A DNA stretch of 64,000 bases from Streptomyces sp. GESEQ-35 (GTDB lineage: Bacteria > Actinomycetota > Actinomycetes > Streptomycetales > Streptomycetaceae), in assembly GCF_017948485.1 (NCBI RefSeq), contig NZ_JAFFSX010000002.1:372001-436000 (forward strand). The letters run 5' to 3'. Below the pieces are notes generated by a model. That model saw only the letters and a program-made list of their open reading frames with translations. It was not told where the DNA came from and did not search any database. Made by a program: the position numbers and the translations under genes. Below are positions 45,732 through 55,018 of the stretch, piece after piece. Numbering within the stretch: the first letter of the stretch is position 1; each line of letters starts with the position of its first letter.

Positions 45732-48116
45732 ATGCCCACCAGCGGCGCTCCCACGAAGATCACCCAGGGCTCGCAGACCAAGGGCGGCATCGGCGAGTCC
45801 ACGCTCCGCCCGGACGGCACCCTCAAGGTCACCGGCGAGTTCGCGTACTCGTCCGACATGTGGCACGAGGACATGCTCTGGGGCCAGATCCTGCGCTCCC
45901 CGGTCGCGCACGCGGAGATCGTGTCCATCGACACGGGCGAGGCCCTCGCCACCCCGGGTGTCTACGCCGTCATGACCTACGACGACCTGCCGACCGAGGT
46001 CAGGAACTACGGCCTGGAGATCCAGGACACCCCGGTCCTCGCCCACGGCAAGGTGCGTCACCATGGCGAGCCGGTCGCGATCGTCGCCGCCGACCACCCG
46101 GAGACCGCGCGCCGCGCCGCCGCCAAGATCAAGGTGGAGTACCGCGAACTCCCGGTCATCACCGACGAGTTGTCCGCGACCGCGCCTGACGCGATCCTGG
46201 TCCACGAGGGCCGCGACGACCACCACATCGGCCACGTCCCGCACCCGAACATCGTGCACCGTCAGCCGATCGTACGAGGAGACGTTGCCGCCGCTCGGGA
46301 GCGCGCCGACGTCATCGTCGAGGGCGAGTACACCTTCGGCATGCAGGACCAGGCCTTCCTCGGCCCCGAGTCGGGCCTCGCGGTCCCGGACGAGGACGGC
46401 GGCGTCCACCTCTACATCGCCACCCAGTGGCTCCACTCCGACCTCAGGCAGATCGCCCCCGTCCTCGGCCTGCCCGAGAGCAAGGTCCGGATGACGCTGG
46501 CCGGCGTCGGCGGCGCGTTCGGCGGCCGCGAGGACCTGTCGATGCAGATCCACGCCTGTCTGCTCGCGCTGCGCACCGGCAAGCCCGTCAAGATCGTCTA
46601 CAACCGCTTCGAGTCCTTCTTCGGGCACGTCCACCGCCACCCGGCGAAGCTGTACTACGAGCACGGGGCGACCAAGGACGGCAAGCTCACGCACCTGAAG
46701 TGCCGGATCGTCCTGGACGGCGGCGCCTACGCGTCGGCCTCCCCGGCGGTCGTCGGCAACGCCTCCTCCCTCTCCGTCGGCCCGTACGTCGTGGACGACG
46801 TGGACATCGAGGCCATCGCCCTCTACTCCAACAACCCGCCCTGCGGCGCCATGCGCGGCTTCGGCGCGGTCCAGGCGTGCTTCGCCTACGAGGCCCAGAT
46901 GGACAAGCTGGCCGCGCAGCTCGGCATGGACCCGGTGCAGCTCCGGCAGCTCAACGCCATGGAGCAGGGCACGATCATGCCGACCGGCCAGCCGGTCGAC
47001 TCCCCGGCCCCGGTCGCCGAACTCCTGCGCCGCGTCAAGGCGATGCCGATGCCGCCGGAGCGCCAGTGGGAGAGCAGCGAGGGCTCCGACGTACGGCAGT
47101 TGCCCGGCGGTCTGTCCAACACCACGCACGGTGAAGGCGTCGTACGCGGTGTCGGCTACGCGGTCGGCATCAAGAACGTCGGCTTCTCCGAGGGCTTCGA
47201 CGACTACTCGACCGCCAAGGTGCGCATGGAAGTCGTCGGCGGCGAGCCCGTCGCCACCGTGCACACCGCGATGGCCGAGGTCGGCCAGGGCGGTGTCACC
47301 GTCCACGCGCAGATCGCCCGCACCGAGCTGGGCGTCGGGCAGGTGACCATCCACCCGGCGGACACGCAGGTGGGCTCGGCGGGTTCGACGTCGGCGTCGC
47401 GCCAGACGTATGTCACCGGCGGTGCGGTCAAGAACGCCTGCGAGATCGTCCGCGAGCAGGTCCTGGAGATCGGGCGCCGCAAGTTCGGTACGTACCACCC
47501 GGCCTGGGCGACGGCCGAGCTGCTGCTCGAAGGCGGCAAGGTCGTCACCGACGGCGGCGAGGTACTGGCGGACCTGGTGGACGTCCTCGAGGACGAGGCC
47601 GTCGAGGTCGAGGAGGAGTGGCGGCACCGGCCGACCGAGGCCTTCGACCTGCGCACGGGTCAGGGCAGCGGACACGTCCAGTACAGCTTCGCGGCCCACC
47701 GCGCCGTCGTCGAGGTCGACACCGAGCTGGGCCTGGTCAAGGTCATCGAGCTGGCCTGCGCCCAGGATGTCGGCAAGGCCCTCAACCCGCTCTCCGTCAT
47801 CGGCCAGATCCAGGGTGGCACCATCCAGGGCATGGGCATCGCGGTGATGGAGGAGATCGTCGTCGACCCCAAGACCGCGAAGGTCAGGAACCCGTCCTTC
47901 ACGGACTACCTGCTCCCGACCATCCTCGACACGCCGACCATCCCGGTCGACGTCCTCGAACTCGCCGACGACCACGCCCCGTACGGGCTCCGCGGCGTCG
48001 GTGAGGCACCAACCCTGTCCTCAACTCCGGCCGTCCTTGCGGCGATCCGCAACGCGACGGGCCTGGAGCTGAACAGGACGCCGGTACGTCCCGAGCATCT
48101 GACGGGAACCGCGTAG
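45732..48116 (+). CDS. Xanthine dehydrogenase family, molybdenum-binding subunit
   Basis: 794-aa catalytic subunit with Ald_Xan_dh_C and the two molybdopterin-binding halves. Visible marks are GVGGAFGGRED (Mo-pterin contact), PPCGAMRGFGAVQ, GQGGVTVHAQIARTELGV and, near the C-terminus, LRGVGEAPTLS, whose Glu corresponds to the catalytic base of the family. The ATG at 45732 lies 5 bp after the previous stop. It completes the enzyme and needs XdhC, encoded two genes downstream, for cofactor sulfuration. Confidence 0.95.
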   Translation: MPTSGAPTKITQGSQTKGGIGESTLRPDGTLKVTGEFAYSSDMWHEDMLWGQILRSPVAHAEIVSIDTGEALATPGVYAVMTYDDLPTEVRNYGLEIQDTPVLAHGKVRHHGEPVAIVAADHPETARRAAAKIKVEYRELPVITDELSATAPDAILVHEGRDDHHIGHVPHPNIVHRQPIVRGDVAAARERADVIVEGEYTFGMQDQAFLGPESGLAVPDEDGGVHLYIATQWLHSDLRQIAPVLGLPESKVRMTLAGVGGAFGGREDLSMQIHACLLALRTGKPVKIVYNRFESFFGHVHRHPAKLYYEHGATKDGKLTHLKCRIVLDGGAYASASPAVVGNASSLSVGPYVVDDVDIEAIALYSNNPPCGAMRGFGAVQACFAYEAQMDKLAAQLGMDPVQLRQLNAMEQGTIMPTGQPVDSPAPVAELLRRVKAMPMPPERQWESSEGSDVRQLPGGLSNTTHGEGVVRGVGYAVGIKNVGFSEGFDDYSTAKVRMEVVGGEPVATVHTAMAEVGQGGVTVHAQIARTELGVGQVTIHPADTQVGSAGSTSASRQTYVTGGAVKNACEIVREQVLEIGRRKFGTYHPAWATAELLLEGGKVVTDGGEVLADLVDVLEDEAVEVEEEWRHRPTEAFDLRTGQGSGHVQYSFAAHRAVVEVDTELGLVKVIELACAQDVGKALNPLSVIGQIQGGTIQGMGIAVMEEIVVDPKTAKVRNPSFTDYLLPTILDTPTIPVDVLELADDHAPYGLRGVGEAPTLSSTPAVLAAIRNATGLELNRTPVRPEHLTGTA

Positions 48117-48141
48117 CGTCCGCCCGCCGCTGCGGGCAGTC

Positions 48142-48159
48142 GTGCCGCTTGGGCGGCAC
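48142..48159 (+). terminator. Hairpin after the molybdenum subunit gene
   Basis: GTGCCGC-TTGG-GCGGCAC forms a 7-bp perfect stem 25 bp after the stop. The 245-bp gap also contains GCACCCCCGACGCCGG (48177-48192) and a near copy at 48211-48225. The downstream permease gene may therefore have its own promoter. Confidence 0.55.
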
Positions 48160-48361
48160 CCGTCCCACAGAAAGCGGCACCCCCGACGCCGGGTAACAGC
48201 CAAACCCAGGGCACCCCGACGCCGGTCAAGTCCAGTACAACGTTTCGTTCGTCTCGGGCCGTCCCCCGGGTCGTGCGGCCGAAGCACCTTCCCAAATCCC
48301 GTAGCCGCCGCCCGGTGGTTCCCCATACGGGTGCCCCTGTGAACCTTGGGAGTAGGCCCAC

Positions 48362-49819
48362 ATGACCCAGCAGTCAATCGAGCCAACAACCGTCGCCGAA
48401 GACGCGGGTGAGGGAACCCGTCTCCCCGCCGGCAGGTCCTGGCTCGACCGGTACTTTCACATATCCAAGCGGGAATCCACCGTCGGACGCGAAGTCCGCG
48501 GCGGCGTCACCACCTTCATGGCGATGGCGTACATCCTCCTGCTCAACCCCCTGATCCTGTCCGGCAAGGACGCGGCGGGGAACACGCTCGGCCAGCAGGC
48601 CCTGATCACCGCGACGGCGTTCGCGGCGGCCCTCAGCACGCTGCTGATGGGCTTCTTCGGCAAGGTGCCGCTCGCCCTGGCCGCCGGCCTCTCCGTCTCC
48701 GGCGTCCTCGCCTCACAGGTCGCCCCGCAGATGACCTGGCCGCAGGCCATGGGCATGTGTGTGATGTACGGCGTGGTCATCATGCTGCTGGTCGTCACCG
48801 GCCTCCGCGAGATGATCATGAACGCGATTCCGCTGGCGCTGAAGCACGCGATCACCATGGGCATCGGTCTGTTCATCGCCCTGATCGGCCTGGTGAAGGC
48901 CGGCTTCGTGCACCAGGGCGAGGCGACCCCCGTCACCCTGGGCCCGGCCGGCGAACTGGCGGGCTGGCCCGTCCTGCTCTTCGCCGTCACCCTGCTCGCG
49001 ATCTTCATGCTCCAGGCCCGCGCCGTCCCCGGTGCGATCCTGATCGGCATCGTCGGCGGCACCGTACTCGCCGTCGTCCTCAACGCACTTGACGTCATCG
49101 ACCCCAAGCAGTGGGCGAGCGGAGCACCGGAACTGCACGGCAGCGCGGTCTCCATGCCCGACTTCTCGATCTTCGGCGACGTCGAGTTCGGCGGCTGGGG
49201 CCAGGTCGGCGCCATGACGGTCGGCATGATCGTGTTCACGCTCGTGCTGGCCGGCTTCTTCGACGCGATGGCGACGATCATCGGCGTCGGCACCGAGGCC
49301 AAGCTCGCCGACGACAAGGGCCGGATGCCGGGCCTGTCCAAGGCGCTGTTCATCGACGGCGCGGGCGGAGCGATCGGCGGCGTCTCCGGCGCCTCGGGTC
49401 AGACGGTGTTCGTGGAGTCGGCGACGGGCGTCGGCGAGGGAGCCCGAACGGGCCTGTCCTCGGTCGTCACCGGCCTCTTCTTCGCGGCCTGTCTGTTCTT
49501 CACCCCGCTGACGGCGATCGTGCCGGGCGAGGTGGCCGCCGCGGCCCTCGTGGTCATCGGCGCGATGATGATGATGAACGCCCGGCACGTCGACTGGGCC
49601 GACCGGGCCACCGCGATCCCGGTGTTCCTCACCGTCGTGATCATGCCGTTCACGTACTCGATCACGGCGGGCGTCGCGGCCGGTGTCATCTCCTACGTCG
49701 CCATCAAGATCGCCCAGGGGAAGGCGCGGGAGATCGGGGCGTTCATGTGGGCCCTGACAGGCATCTTCCTGGTGTTCTTCGCCCTCAATCCCATAGAGAG
49801 CTGGATGGGCGTGCACTAG
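48362..49819 (+). CDS. NCS2-family purine permease (AzgA-like)
   Basis: 485-aa polytopic membrane transporter. After a ~35-residue soluble N-terminus the NCS2/AzgA signature appears: REVRGGVTTFMAMAYILLLN and ALITATAFAAALSTLLMGFF, and later SGASGQTVFVESATGVGEGA with GLSSVVTGLFF. About 12-14 segments are visible. It probably imports hypoxanthine, guanine or xanthine. The ATG at 48362 has GGGAG upstream. The position between the dehydrogenase and xdhC supports a purine role. Confidence 0.94.
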   Translation: MTQQSIEPTTVAEDAGEGTRLPAGRSWLDRYFHISKRESTVGREVRGGVTTFMAMAYILLLNPLILSGKDAAGNTLGQQALITATAFAAALSTLLMGFFGKVPLALAAGLSVSGVLASQVAPQMTWPQAMGMCVMYGVVIMLLVVTGLREMIMNAIPLALKHAITMGIGLFIALIGLVKAGFVHQGEATPVTLGPAGELAGWPVLLFAVTLLAIFMLQARAVPGAILIGIVGGTVLAVVLNALDVIDPKQWASGAPELHGSAVSMPDFSIFGDVEFGGWGQVGAMTVGMIVFTLVLAGFFDAMATIIGVGTEAKLADDKGRMPGLSKALFIDGAGGAIGGVSGASGQTVFVESATGVGEGARTGLSSVVTGLFFAACLFFTPLTAIVPGEVAAAALVVIGAMMMMNARHVDWADRATAIPVFLTVVIMPFTYSITAGVAAGVISYVAIKIAQGKAREIGAFMWALTGIFLVFFALNPIESWMGVH

Positions 49820-49871
49820 ACACTGCATTCTGAACGCCCCTCCGCACAACGGCCGTCAAGGAGACCGAGAG

Positions 49872-51029
49872 ATGCTGGACATCGCCGAAGAGTTGCACCG
49901 GTGGGTCGAGCAGGGACGCGACTTCGCCGTGGCCACCGTGGTGGCCGTCGGTGGCAGCGCGCCCCGCCTGCCCGGCGCCGCCCTCGCGGTGGACGCCGAG
50001 GGCACGGCGATCGGTTCGGTCTCCGGCGGCTGTGTGGAGGGTGCGGTCTACGACCTGTGCGGGCAGGCGCTCCAGGACGGGAAGCCGGTCCTGGAACGCT
50101 TCGGCTACAGCGACGAGGACGCCTTCGCCGTCGGCCTGACCTGCGGCGGCATCATCGACATCCTCGTCACACCGGTCAGGGCCGGCGACCCCGTCCGTCC
50201 GGTGCTCGCGGCCGCGCTCTCCGCCGCCGCGCGCGGGGAGGCGGCGGCGGTGGCGCGGATCGTCTCCGGCCCGCCGGAGCTGACGGGCCGCGCCCTGCTC
50301 GTCCACCCCGAGGGCTCGTACGACGGCGGCTTCGGCGCCCACCCCGAACTGGACCGCACGGTCGCCGAGGAGGCCCGCGCCTTCCTGGACGCCGGCCGCA
50401 CCGGCACCCTGGAGATCGGCGAGCAGGGTTCGCGCTGCGGAGCACCGCTCACGGTCCTGGTGGAGTCCTCGGTCCCGCCTCCCCGGATGATCGTCTTCGG
50501 TGCGATCGACTTCGCGTCGGCGCTGGTGCGCATCGGCAAGTTCCTGGGCTACCGCGTGACGTTGTGCGACGCCCGTCCCGTCTTCGCCACGAAGACCCGC
50601 TTCCCGGAGGCGGACGAGATCGTCGTCGAGTGGCCCCACACGTATCTGGAACGCACGGAGGTGGACGGTCGCACCGTCCTGTGCGTCCTGACCCATGACG
50701 CCAAGTTCGACATACCCCTCCTTCAACTGGCCCTGCGCCTCCCGGTCGCGTACGTCGGCGCGATGGGCTCCCGCCGCACCCACCTCGACCGCAACGAACG
50801 GCTCCGCGAAGTCGGCGTGACGGAGCTGGAGTTGGCGCGGCTGAGGTCCCCGATCGGCCTCGACCTCGGCGCCCGCACACCGGAGGAGACGGCCCTGTCG
50901 ATCGCCTCGGAGATCGTCGCGGGCCGACGCGGCGGCAGTGGGGTTTCCCTCACCGGCGCCCACACGCCGATCCACCACGATGTGACGGCGGCGCCGGAGC
51001 CGCCGGGGCGGATCGGGTCGGTAGCCTGA
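49872..51029 (+). CDS. xdhC: XdhC family molybdenum cofactor-handling protein
   Basis: 385-aa protein with an N-terminal XdhC_CoxI domain (GRDFAVATVVAVGGSAPRLP, GSVSGGCVEGAVYDLC, LTCGGIIDILV) and a C-terminal Rossmann-like XdhC_C domain (RMIVFGAIDFASALVRIGKF, VAYVGAMGSRRTHLDRNERL). XdhC binds and sulfurates molybdenum cofactor and inserts it in xanthine dehydrogenase. The ATG at 49872 has AAGGAG upstream; the next gene begins 5 bp after its stop. Confidence 0.93.
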   Translation: MLDIAEELHRWVEQGRDFAVATVVAVGGSAPRLPGAALAVDAEGTAIGSVSGGCVEGAVYDLCGQALQDGKPVLERFGYSDEDAFAVGLTCGGIIDILVTPVRAGDPVRPVLAAALSAAARGEAAAVARIVSGPPELTGRALLVHPEGSYDGGFGAHPELDRTVAEEARAFLDAGRTGTLEIGEQGSRCGAPLTVLVESSVPPPRMIVFGAIDFASALVRIGKFLGYRVTLCDARPVFATKTRFPEADEIVVEWPHTYLERTEVDGRTVLCVLTHDAKFDIPLLQLALRLPVAYVGAMGSRRTHLDRNERLREVGVTELELARLRSPIGLDLGARTPEETALSIASEIVAGRRGGSGVSLTGAHTPIHHDVTAAPEPPGRIGSVA

Positions 51030-51034
51030 AACGC

Positions 51035-51847
51035 ATGCCCGCCATCGACGTATGGATGCAGCACCCCACGCTCCGGCACTCCAACCACGAGATGTTCGAG
51101 TCCCTGCGCCGCTGGACGGGGATGGAGCTGCTGGAGGAGCCGCTGCCGGTCAAGGCCACGATGGCCGCCATGGCCGCGGCGGACGTCGAAATCGGCCTGT
51201 CCGCGGCCTGGTACGGCCCGCAGTCCCCGCTGATCAGCAACGACGAGGTGGCAGAGTTCGTCGCCCGGTCCGACGGCAGACTGCGCGGGGTGGCCGGCGC
51301 CGACCTCACCCGGCCGGTACAGGCGGTGCGCGAACTGCGCCGCGCCGTGGCGGAACTCGGCTTCGTCGCCCTGCGGATCGTGCCCTGGCTGTGGCAGCTG
51401 CCGCCCACCGACCGGCTGTACTACCCGCTCTACGCCGCCTGCGTCGACCTCGGCGTCCCCTTCTGCACGCAGGTCGGCCACACCGGGCCACTGCGCCCCT
51501 CCGAGACGGGCCGCCCCATCCCGTACGTCGATCAGGTCGCCCTCGACTTCCCCGAACTGACCATCGTGTGCGGGCACATCGGCTACCCGTGGACCACCGA
51601 GATGATCGCGGTCGCCGACAAACACCCCAACGTCTACATCGACACCAGCGCGTATACCGCTCGCCGCTATCCGCCCGAGCTGGTTGCCTATCTGCGCGGC
51701 CGGGGGCGCGGCAAGGTCCTGTTCGGCACCAACTATCCGATGATCATGCCGAGTCGGGCGCTGGAGCATCTGCCCGAGCTGGGGCTGGACGACGAGACAA
51801 CAGAGCTGTTCCTGTCCGGCAACGCGCGACGGGTGTTCCGTCTCTGA
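51035..51847 (+). CDS. Amidohydrolase-like (COG2159 type) protein
   Basis: 270-aa TIM-barrel protein resembling ACMSD-type amidohydrolases: VGHTGPLRPSETGRPIPYVD, ELTIVCGHIGYPWTTEMIAV, NVYIDTSAYTARRYPPEL and VLFGTNYPMI. The N-terminal metal motif DxHxH is replaced by IDVWMQHPT, so one or both first histidines are missing or shifted. It follows xdhC by 5 bp and may act on a purine-derived intermediate, but this is inference. Confidence 0.8.
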   Translation: MPAIDVWMQHPTLRHSNHEMFESLRRWTGMELLEEPLPVKATMAAMAAADVEIGLSAAWYGPQSPLISNDEVAEFVARSDGRLRGVAGADLTRPVQAVRELRRAVAELGFVALRIVPWLWQLPPTDRLYYPLYAACVDLGVPFCTQVGHTGPLRPSETGRPIPYVDQVALDFPELTIVCGHIGYPWTTEMIAVADKHPNVYIDTSAYTARRYPPELVAYLRGRGRGKVLFGTNYPMIMPSRALEHLPELGLDDETTELFLSGNARRVFRL

Positions 51848-51859
51848 GCCCCCTGGTTG

Positions 51860-51941
51860 TCGGTCTGCTGCGGCGCCGTCGTGGCTGGTCGCGCAGTTCC
51901 CCGCGCCCCTTCGGGGCGCTGCCGAACCGCAAGCGACTTCG
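51860..51941 (+). repeat. Streptomyces-type interspersed repeat, copy D
   Basis: Contains GCCGTCGTGGCTGGTCGCGC, AGTTCCCCGCGCCCC, a GCGCCCC/GGGGCGC hairpin and GCCGAACCGCAAGCGACTT. It lies between the amidohydrolase-like gene and the converging SRPBCC gene. Confidence 0.88.
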
Positions 51942-51963
51942 CCCCCCGGCCAGCGGTCCCCCA

Positions 51964-52404
51964 TCACACCCCCCTGAGTAGCCGATTCACCGCCCGTCCG
52001 AACATATACCGTGCCGCTCGCCCCACCACCGGATCGAACACCCCGGGCAACGGCCGCACCCCCAGCTCCTCGCGCCAGAGAACCCGCGTCCGGCCGCCCG
52101 GCCCCGGTCGCACCTCGATCTCCGCCCAGCCGACGACCACGCGGCCCCGCTTCTCCAGCCGGCACAGTCCCGGTGTCCCGTCCCCCGGCGGACGCCACAC
52201 CGTGACCTCCATGCGGTCGTCGAAGGCGAGCGGCCCGAGTCCGGAGCGTGCCACGATCACCGTGCCCTCGCCGGTCGGGGGCGGTGTCACGACCGTGACC
52301 CGGGTCAGCGGCACGACCTCGCCGTGCCGGGGCCACTCGGTGAGTCGGCGCCACGCCTCGTCGAGAGGGAGGGGTGCCGTGCGTTCGAGCAGGAAGGTGA
52401 CCAC
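51964..52404 (-). CDS. SRPBCC (START/Bet v1-like) family protein
   Basis: 146-aa protein of the polyketide-cyclase/dehydrase-like fold: an N-terminal VTFLLERTAPLPLDEAWRRL helix, a beta-grip sheet (RVLWREELGVRPLPGVF) and a C-terminal RYMFGRAVNRLLRGV helix. It presumably binds a small hydrophobic ligand; function is unknown. I chose GTG 52404, but no good ribosome-binding site is visible. GTG 52455 is the longer alternative. Confidence 0.7.
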   Translation of the reverse strand: MVTFLLERTAPLPLDEAWRRLTEWPRHGEVVPLTRVTVVTPPPTGEGTVIVARSGLGPLAFDDRMEVTVWRPPGDGTPGLCRLEKRGRVVVGWAEIEVRPGPGGRTRVLWREELGVRPLPGVFDPVVGRAARYMFGRAVNRLLRGV

Positions 52405-52537
52405 GCGCTGATCGTAGGGAAGCTGCTTGTGAATTCCCGCCCGAACTTCCCGCACGTACCGGTGAAGTACGGCGGGGTCCCTCTACGATGCCCCCATAGG
52501 CGGGCAATCCGCCCGCCCGTAGGGGGAGTTGGTCGTC

Positions 52538-53563
52538 ATGCCGCTGAAGGCGTACGGCGTACTGATCACACGAGCGGTCGACACCCGGCGCGAGGGTGCC
52601 GACGACTCGCCGCACTACCAGATCCATCTGACGGACGACGCGGGCACGCACTACCGTGCCGCCGTCAACGTCCTGTCGCAGGAGCGGCCGTCCGAGCTGC
52701 TGTATCTCGTCGACGAGGACTTCCGGCACCCCGTCACGGCCCGGCTGGAAGGACTCGTGAGCGGCTGGAACACCCTGCCGGCCGGACCGGGCGGCCCGAA
52801 CCTCGACTTCGTGCGGGGCAATCTCTTCGACCCGGCGCGGATGCGCCCGCTGCCGCCGGACGTCGCCGGTCCCGACAACGACCTCGCGGACGTCCTCGAC
52901 CACTACGTGCGGCGCGCGGTCGACGACCCGCAGGCCCGGCTGTACGTCTTCGGTGAGCGCTGGGGGCCCGAAACGGGAGTCCAGGACAAGGTGTTCGGCT
53001 TCAAGCCCGGCAACGGCGTCCACGACATCCATATGAACCAGGGCAACAGCCGCCGCTTCCGGGGCGACGACGGTGTGTGGCAGGACGGCGGGATCCTGAT
53101 CCACTTCCCCGGGGAGTCCGCCGAGCAGTCGCGCTGGGTCGGCATCTTCCTCGCCTTCCAGAGCCAGGCCTGGCACACGGACGACAGCACCGGCCACGCC
53201 CTCGAAGGCGCCGACGGTACGCGTCCCGAGCCCGGCGGTCAGCGCGTGCGTGTCCTGGCGGCGCTGGTCAACCCCAAGGGCCCCGCGCCCGAGGCGGAGA
53301 CCGTGACCCTGATCAACGCCTCGCCGGACCCCGTGGACCTCAGCGGCTGGCGCATCACCGACCGCATCGGACACGGCACCCCGGTACCGTCCGGCCAACT
53401 GGCCCCCGGCGCCTGTCTGTCCGTCGCCCTCACGGCGGACGGCGCCCGACTCGGCAACAACGGCGGCGAGATCAACCTCCTCGACGCCGCGGGCCTGAAG
53501 GTGCACGGCGTCTCGTACACCCGGGAGCAGGCGGGGCGCGAGGGCTGGAGCGTCGTCTTCTGA
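52538..53563 (+). CDS. DUF2278 protein with C-terminal lamin-tail domain
   Basis: 341-aa protein. The first ~210 residues match the DUF2278 layout (YGVLITRAVDTRREG, GVHDIHMNQGNS, GGILIHFPGE). The last ~100 residues resemble a lamin-tail domain (VTLINASPDPVDLSGWRITD). No signal peptide is seen. The ATG at 52538 follows AGGGGGAG by 9 nt. The function is unknown. Confidence 0.8.
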   Translation: MPLKAYGVLITRAVDTRREGADDSPHYQIHLTDDAGTHYRAAVNVLSQERPSELLYLVDEDFRHPVTARLEGLVSGWNTLPAGPGGPNLDFVRGNLFDPARMRPLPPDVAGPDNDLADVLDHYVRRAVDDPQARLYVFGERWGPETGVQDKVFGFKPGNGVHDIHMNQGNSRRFRGDDGVWQDGGILIHFPGESAEQSRWVGIFLAFQSQAWHTDDSTGHALEGADGTRPEPGGQRVRVLAALVNPKGPAPEAETVTLINASPDPVDLSGWRITDRIGHGTPVPSGQLAPGACLSVALTADGARLGNNGGEINLLDAAGLKVHGVSYTREQAGREGWSVVF

Positions 53564-53583
53564 GGCCCACGGGGGGACTGGTT

Positions 53584-53616
53584 GCCAGCCCGCTGCCCTC
53601 GGTTCAGCGGGCTGGC
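53584..53616. terminator. Hairpin after the DUF2278 gene
   Basis: GCCAGCCCGCTG (53584-53595) and CAGCGGGCTGGC (53605-53616) form a perfect 12-bp stem with a 9-nt loop, 20 bp after the stop codon. Confidence 0.75.
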
Positions 53617-53692
53617 CAAACCGGGGAATCTCCCCGTCCGGCCAGGTCGTGGCTTCACCCTTGGGCGCAACAAACCGTCCGAGGGGTACCCC

Positions 53693-55012
53693 ATGACAAA
53701 GGATCAGCACGGATCAGCAGCACCACCCTCCCGTACCGTCCGCCGTGCGCTCGTCGCCGGCCTGACGGTTCTCGTGCTCGGCGTCGCGCCCTGGACCCCG
53801 GCGACCGCGTCGAGCACCGCGTCCCACGCCGCGAACCGGGCTACGAGTTCCGAGGTGGTCACCGACTGGAACGGGACCGCCGTCGCCACGATCCACGGTG
53901 ACGCGAAGAAGCCGGCGGCGGAGCAGACTCTCTGGTACGGCTTCGTGTCGGCCGCCGTGTACAACGCGGTGGTGGGCATCGAGGGCCGTTACGCCGGGTA
54001 CAAGTGGCACGAACGCGGCCCCCGCACCGCCTCCTCCGAGGCGGCCGCCGCCACCGCTGCCCACCGCGTTCTGCTGAACTACTTCCCGGCGTCACAGGCC
54101 CGGCTGGACGCGGCCTACACCGCCTCACTGTCGAAGATCCCGGACGGGCGGGCCGAGGACCGGGGCGTCGCCTTCGGGGAGCGGGCGGCCCACCACCTCA
54201 TCGAGCTCCGCGAGAACGACGGGCGAGGCGCCCCGGTGACGTACGACAAACCTCCCTCGCCGGGCATCTGGCGGCCCACCCCGCCCGCCAACGCGCCCTT
54301 CGCCCTTCCCTGGCTCGCCAAGGTGCGGCCGATGCTGGCGAACTCGCCGGACCGCTTCCTGCCCGGGCCCCCGTCCACGCTCACCTCGAAGACGTACACC
54401 AAGGACTTCGCCGAGGTGAAGTCGGTGGGAGCGAAGACCGGCTCGGTGCGGACCGCGGAACAGACCGAGACCGCGCTGTTCTTCAGCGATCTCATTCCGG
54501 TGCAGCTCCAGGCCGCCTACCGCGGCTACACCGAGCGGCACGGCCTGGACATCGTCGAGGCGGCGCGGCTGGCGGCCGCCGCCAACACGGCGGTGGCCGA
54601 CGCGGCGATCACCGGCTGGAACGCCAAGCTGACCTACGGTCAGTGGCGCCCGATCACCGCGATCCAGCTCGCGGACACCGACGGCAACCCCGCGACCGCG
54701 CCGGACCCGTCCTGGGCACCGCTGCTCGACACGCCTCCGTACCCGGACCACATCAGCGGCCACTGCGTCATCGACGGCGCCGCCATGAGCGTCCTGACCC
54801 GGCTGACCGGCGGCGACATCGACCTCCGTATCTCATCGGCGGTGACGGGCACCACCCGTACGTACACCAGCGCGGCCGCGTACAACCGCGACGTGATCAA
54901 CGCCCGGGTCTGGGGCGGGATCCACTTCCGGACCAGTGACGTCGTCGCCAACAAGGTCGGTACCCGCATCGGCGCCTTCGCGCTGGCGCACTACTTCAAG
55001 CCGCTGCGCTGA
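53693..55012 (+). CDS. Secreted vanadium-dependent haloperoxidase/PAP2-like protein
   Basis: 439-aa exported protein. After a signal peptide (ALVAGLTVLVLGVAPWTPAT) comes an all-helical domain typical of vanadium haloperoxidase relatives: an Arg in YGQWRPITAI, the SGH motif in PPYPDHISGHCVIDGAA and the Arg/His pair in INARVWGGIHFRTSD, which together can bind vanadate or phosphate. Many bacterial members are phosphatases or have unknown activity. The ATG at 53693 has GAGGGG upstream. Confidence 0.85.
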   Translation: MTKDQHGSAAPPSRTVRRALVAGLTVLVLGVAPWTPATASSTASHAANRATSSEVVTDWNGTAVATIHGDAKKPAAEQTLWYGFVSAAVYNAVVGIEGRYAGYKWHERGPRTASSEAAAATAAHRVLLNYFPASQARLDAAYTASLSKIPDGRAEDRGVAFGERAAHHLIELRENDGRGAPVTYDKPPSPGIWRPTPPANAPFALPWLAKVRPMLANSPDRFLPGPPSTLTSKTYTKDFAEVKSVGAKTGSVRTAEQTETALFFSDLIPVQLQAAYRGYTERHGLDIVEAARLAAAANTAVADAAITGWNAKLTYGQWRPITAIQLADTDGNPATAPDPSWAPLLDTPPYPDHISGHCVIDGAAMSVLTRLTGGDIDLRISSAVTGTTRTYTSAAAYNRDVINARVWGGIHFRTSDVVANKVGTRIGAFALAHYFKPLR

Positions 55013-55018
55013 ACGGCC

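Noticed and set aside
48177..48225. Two GCACCCC(C)GACGCCGG direct repeats as a regulatory array
   Set aside because: Only two copies, no palindromic character and GC-rich low-information sequence; kept only as a note in the terminator entry.
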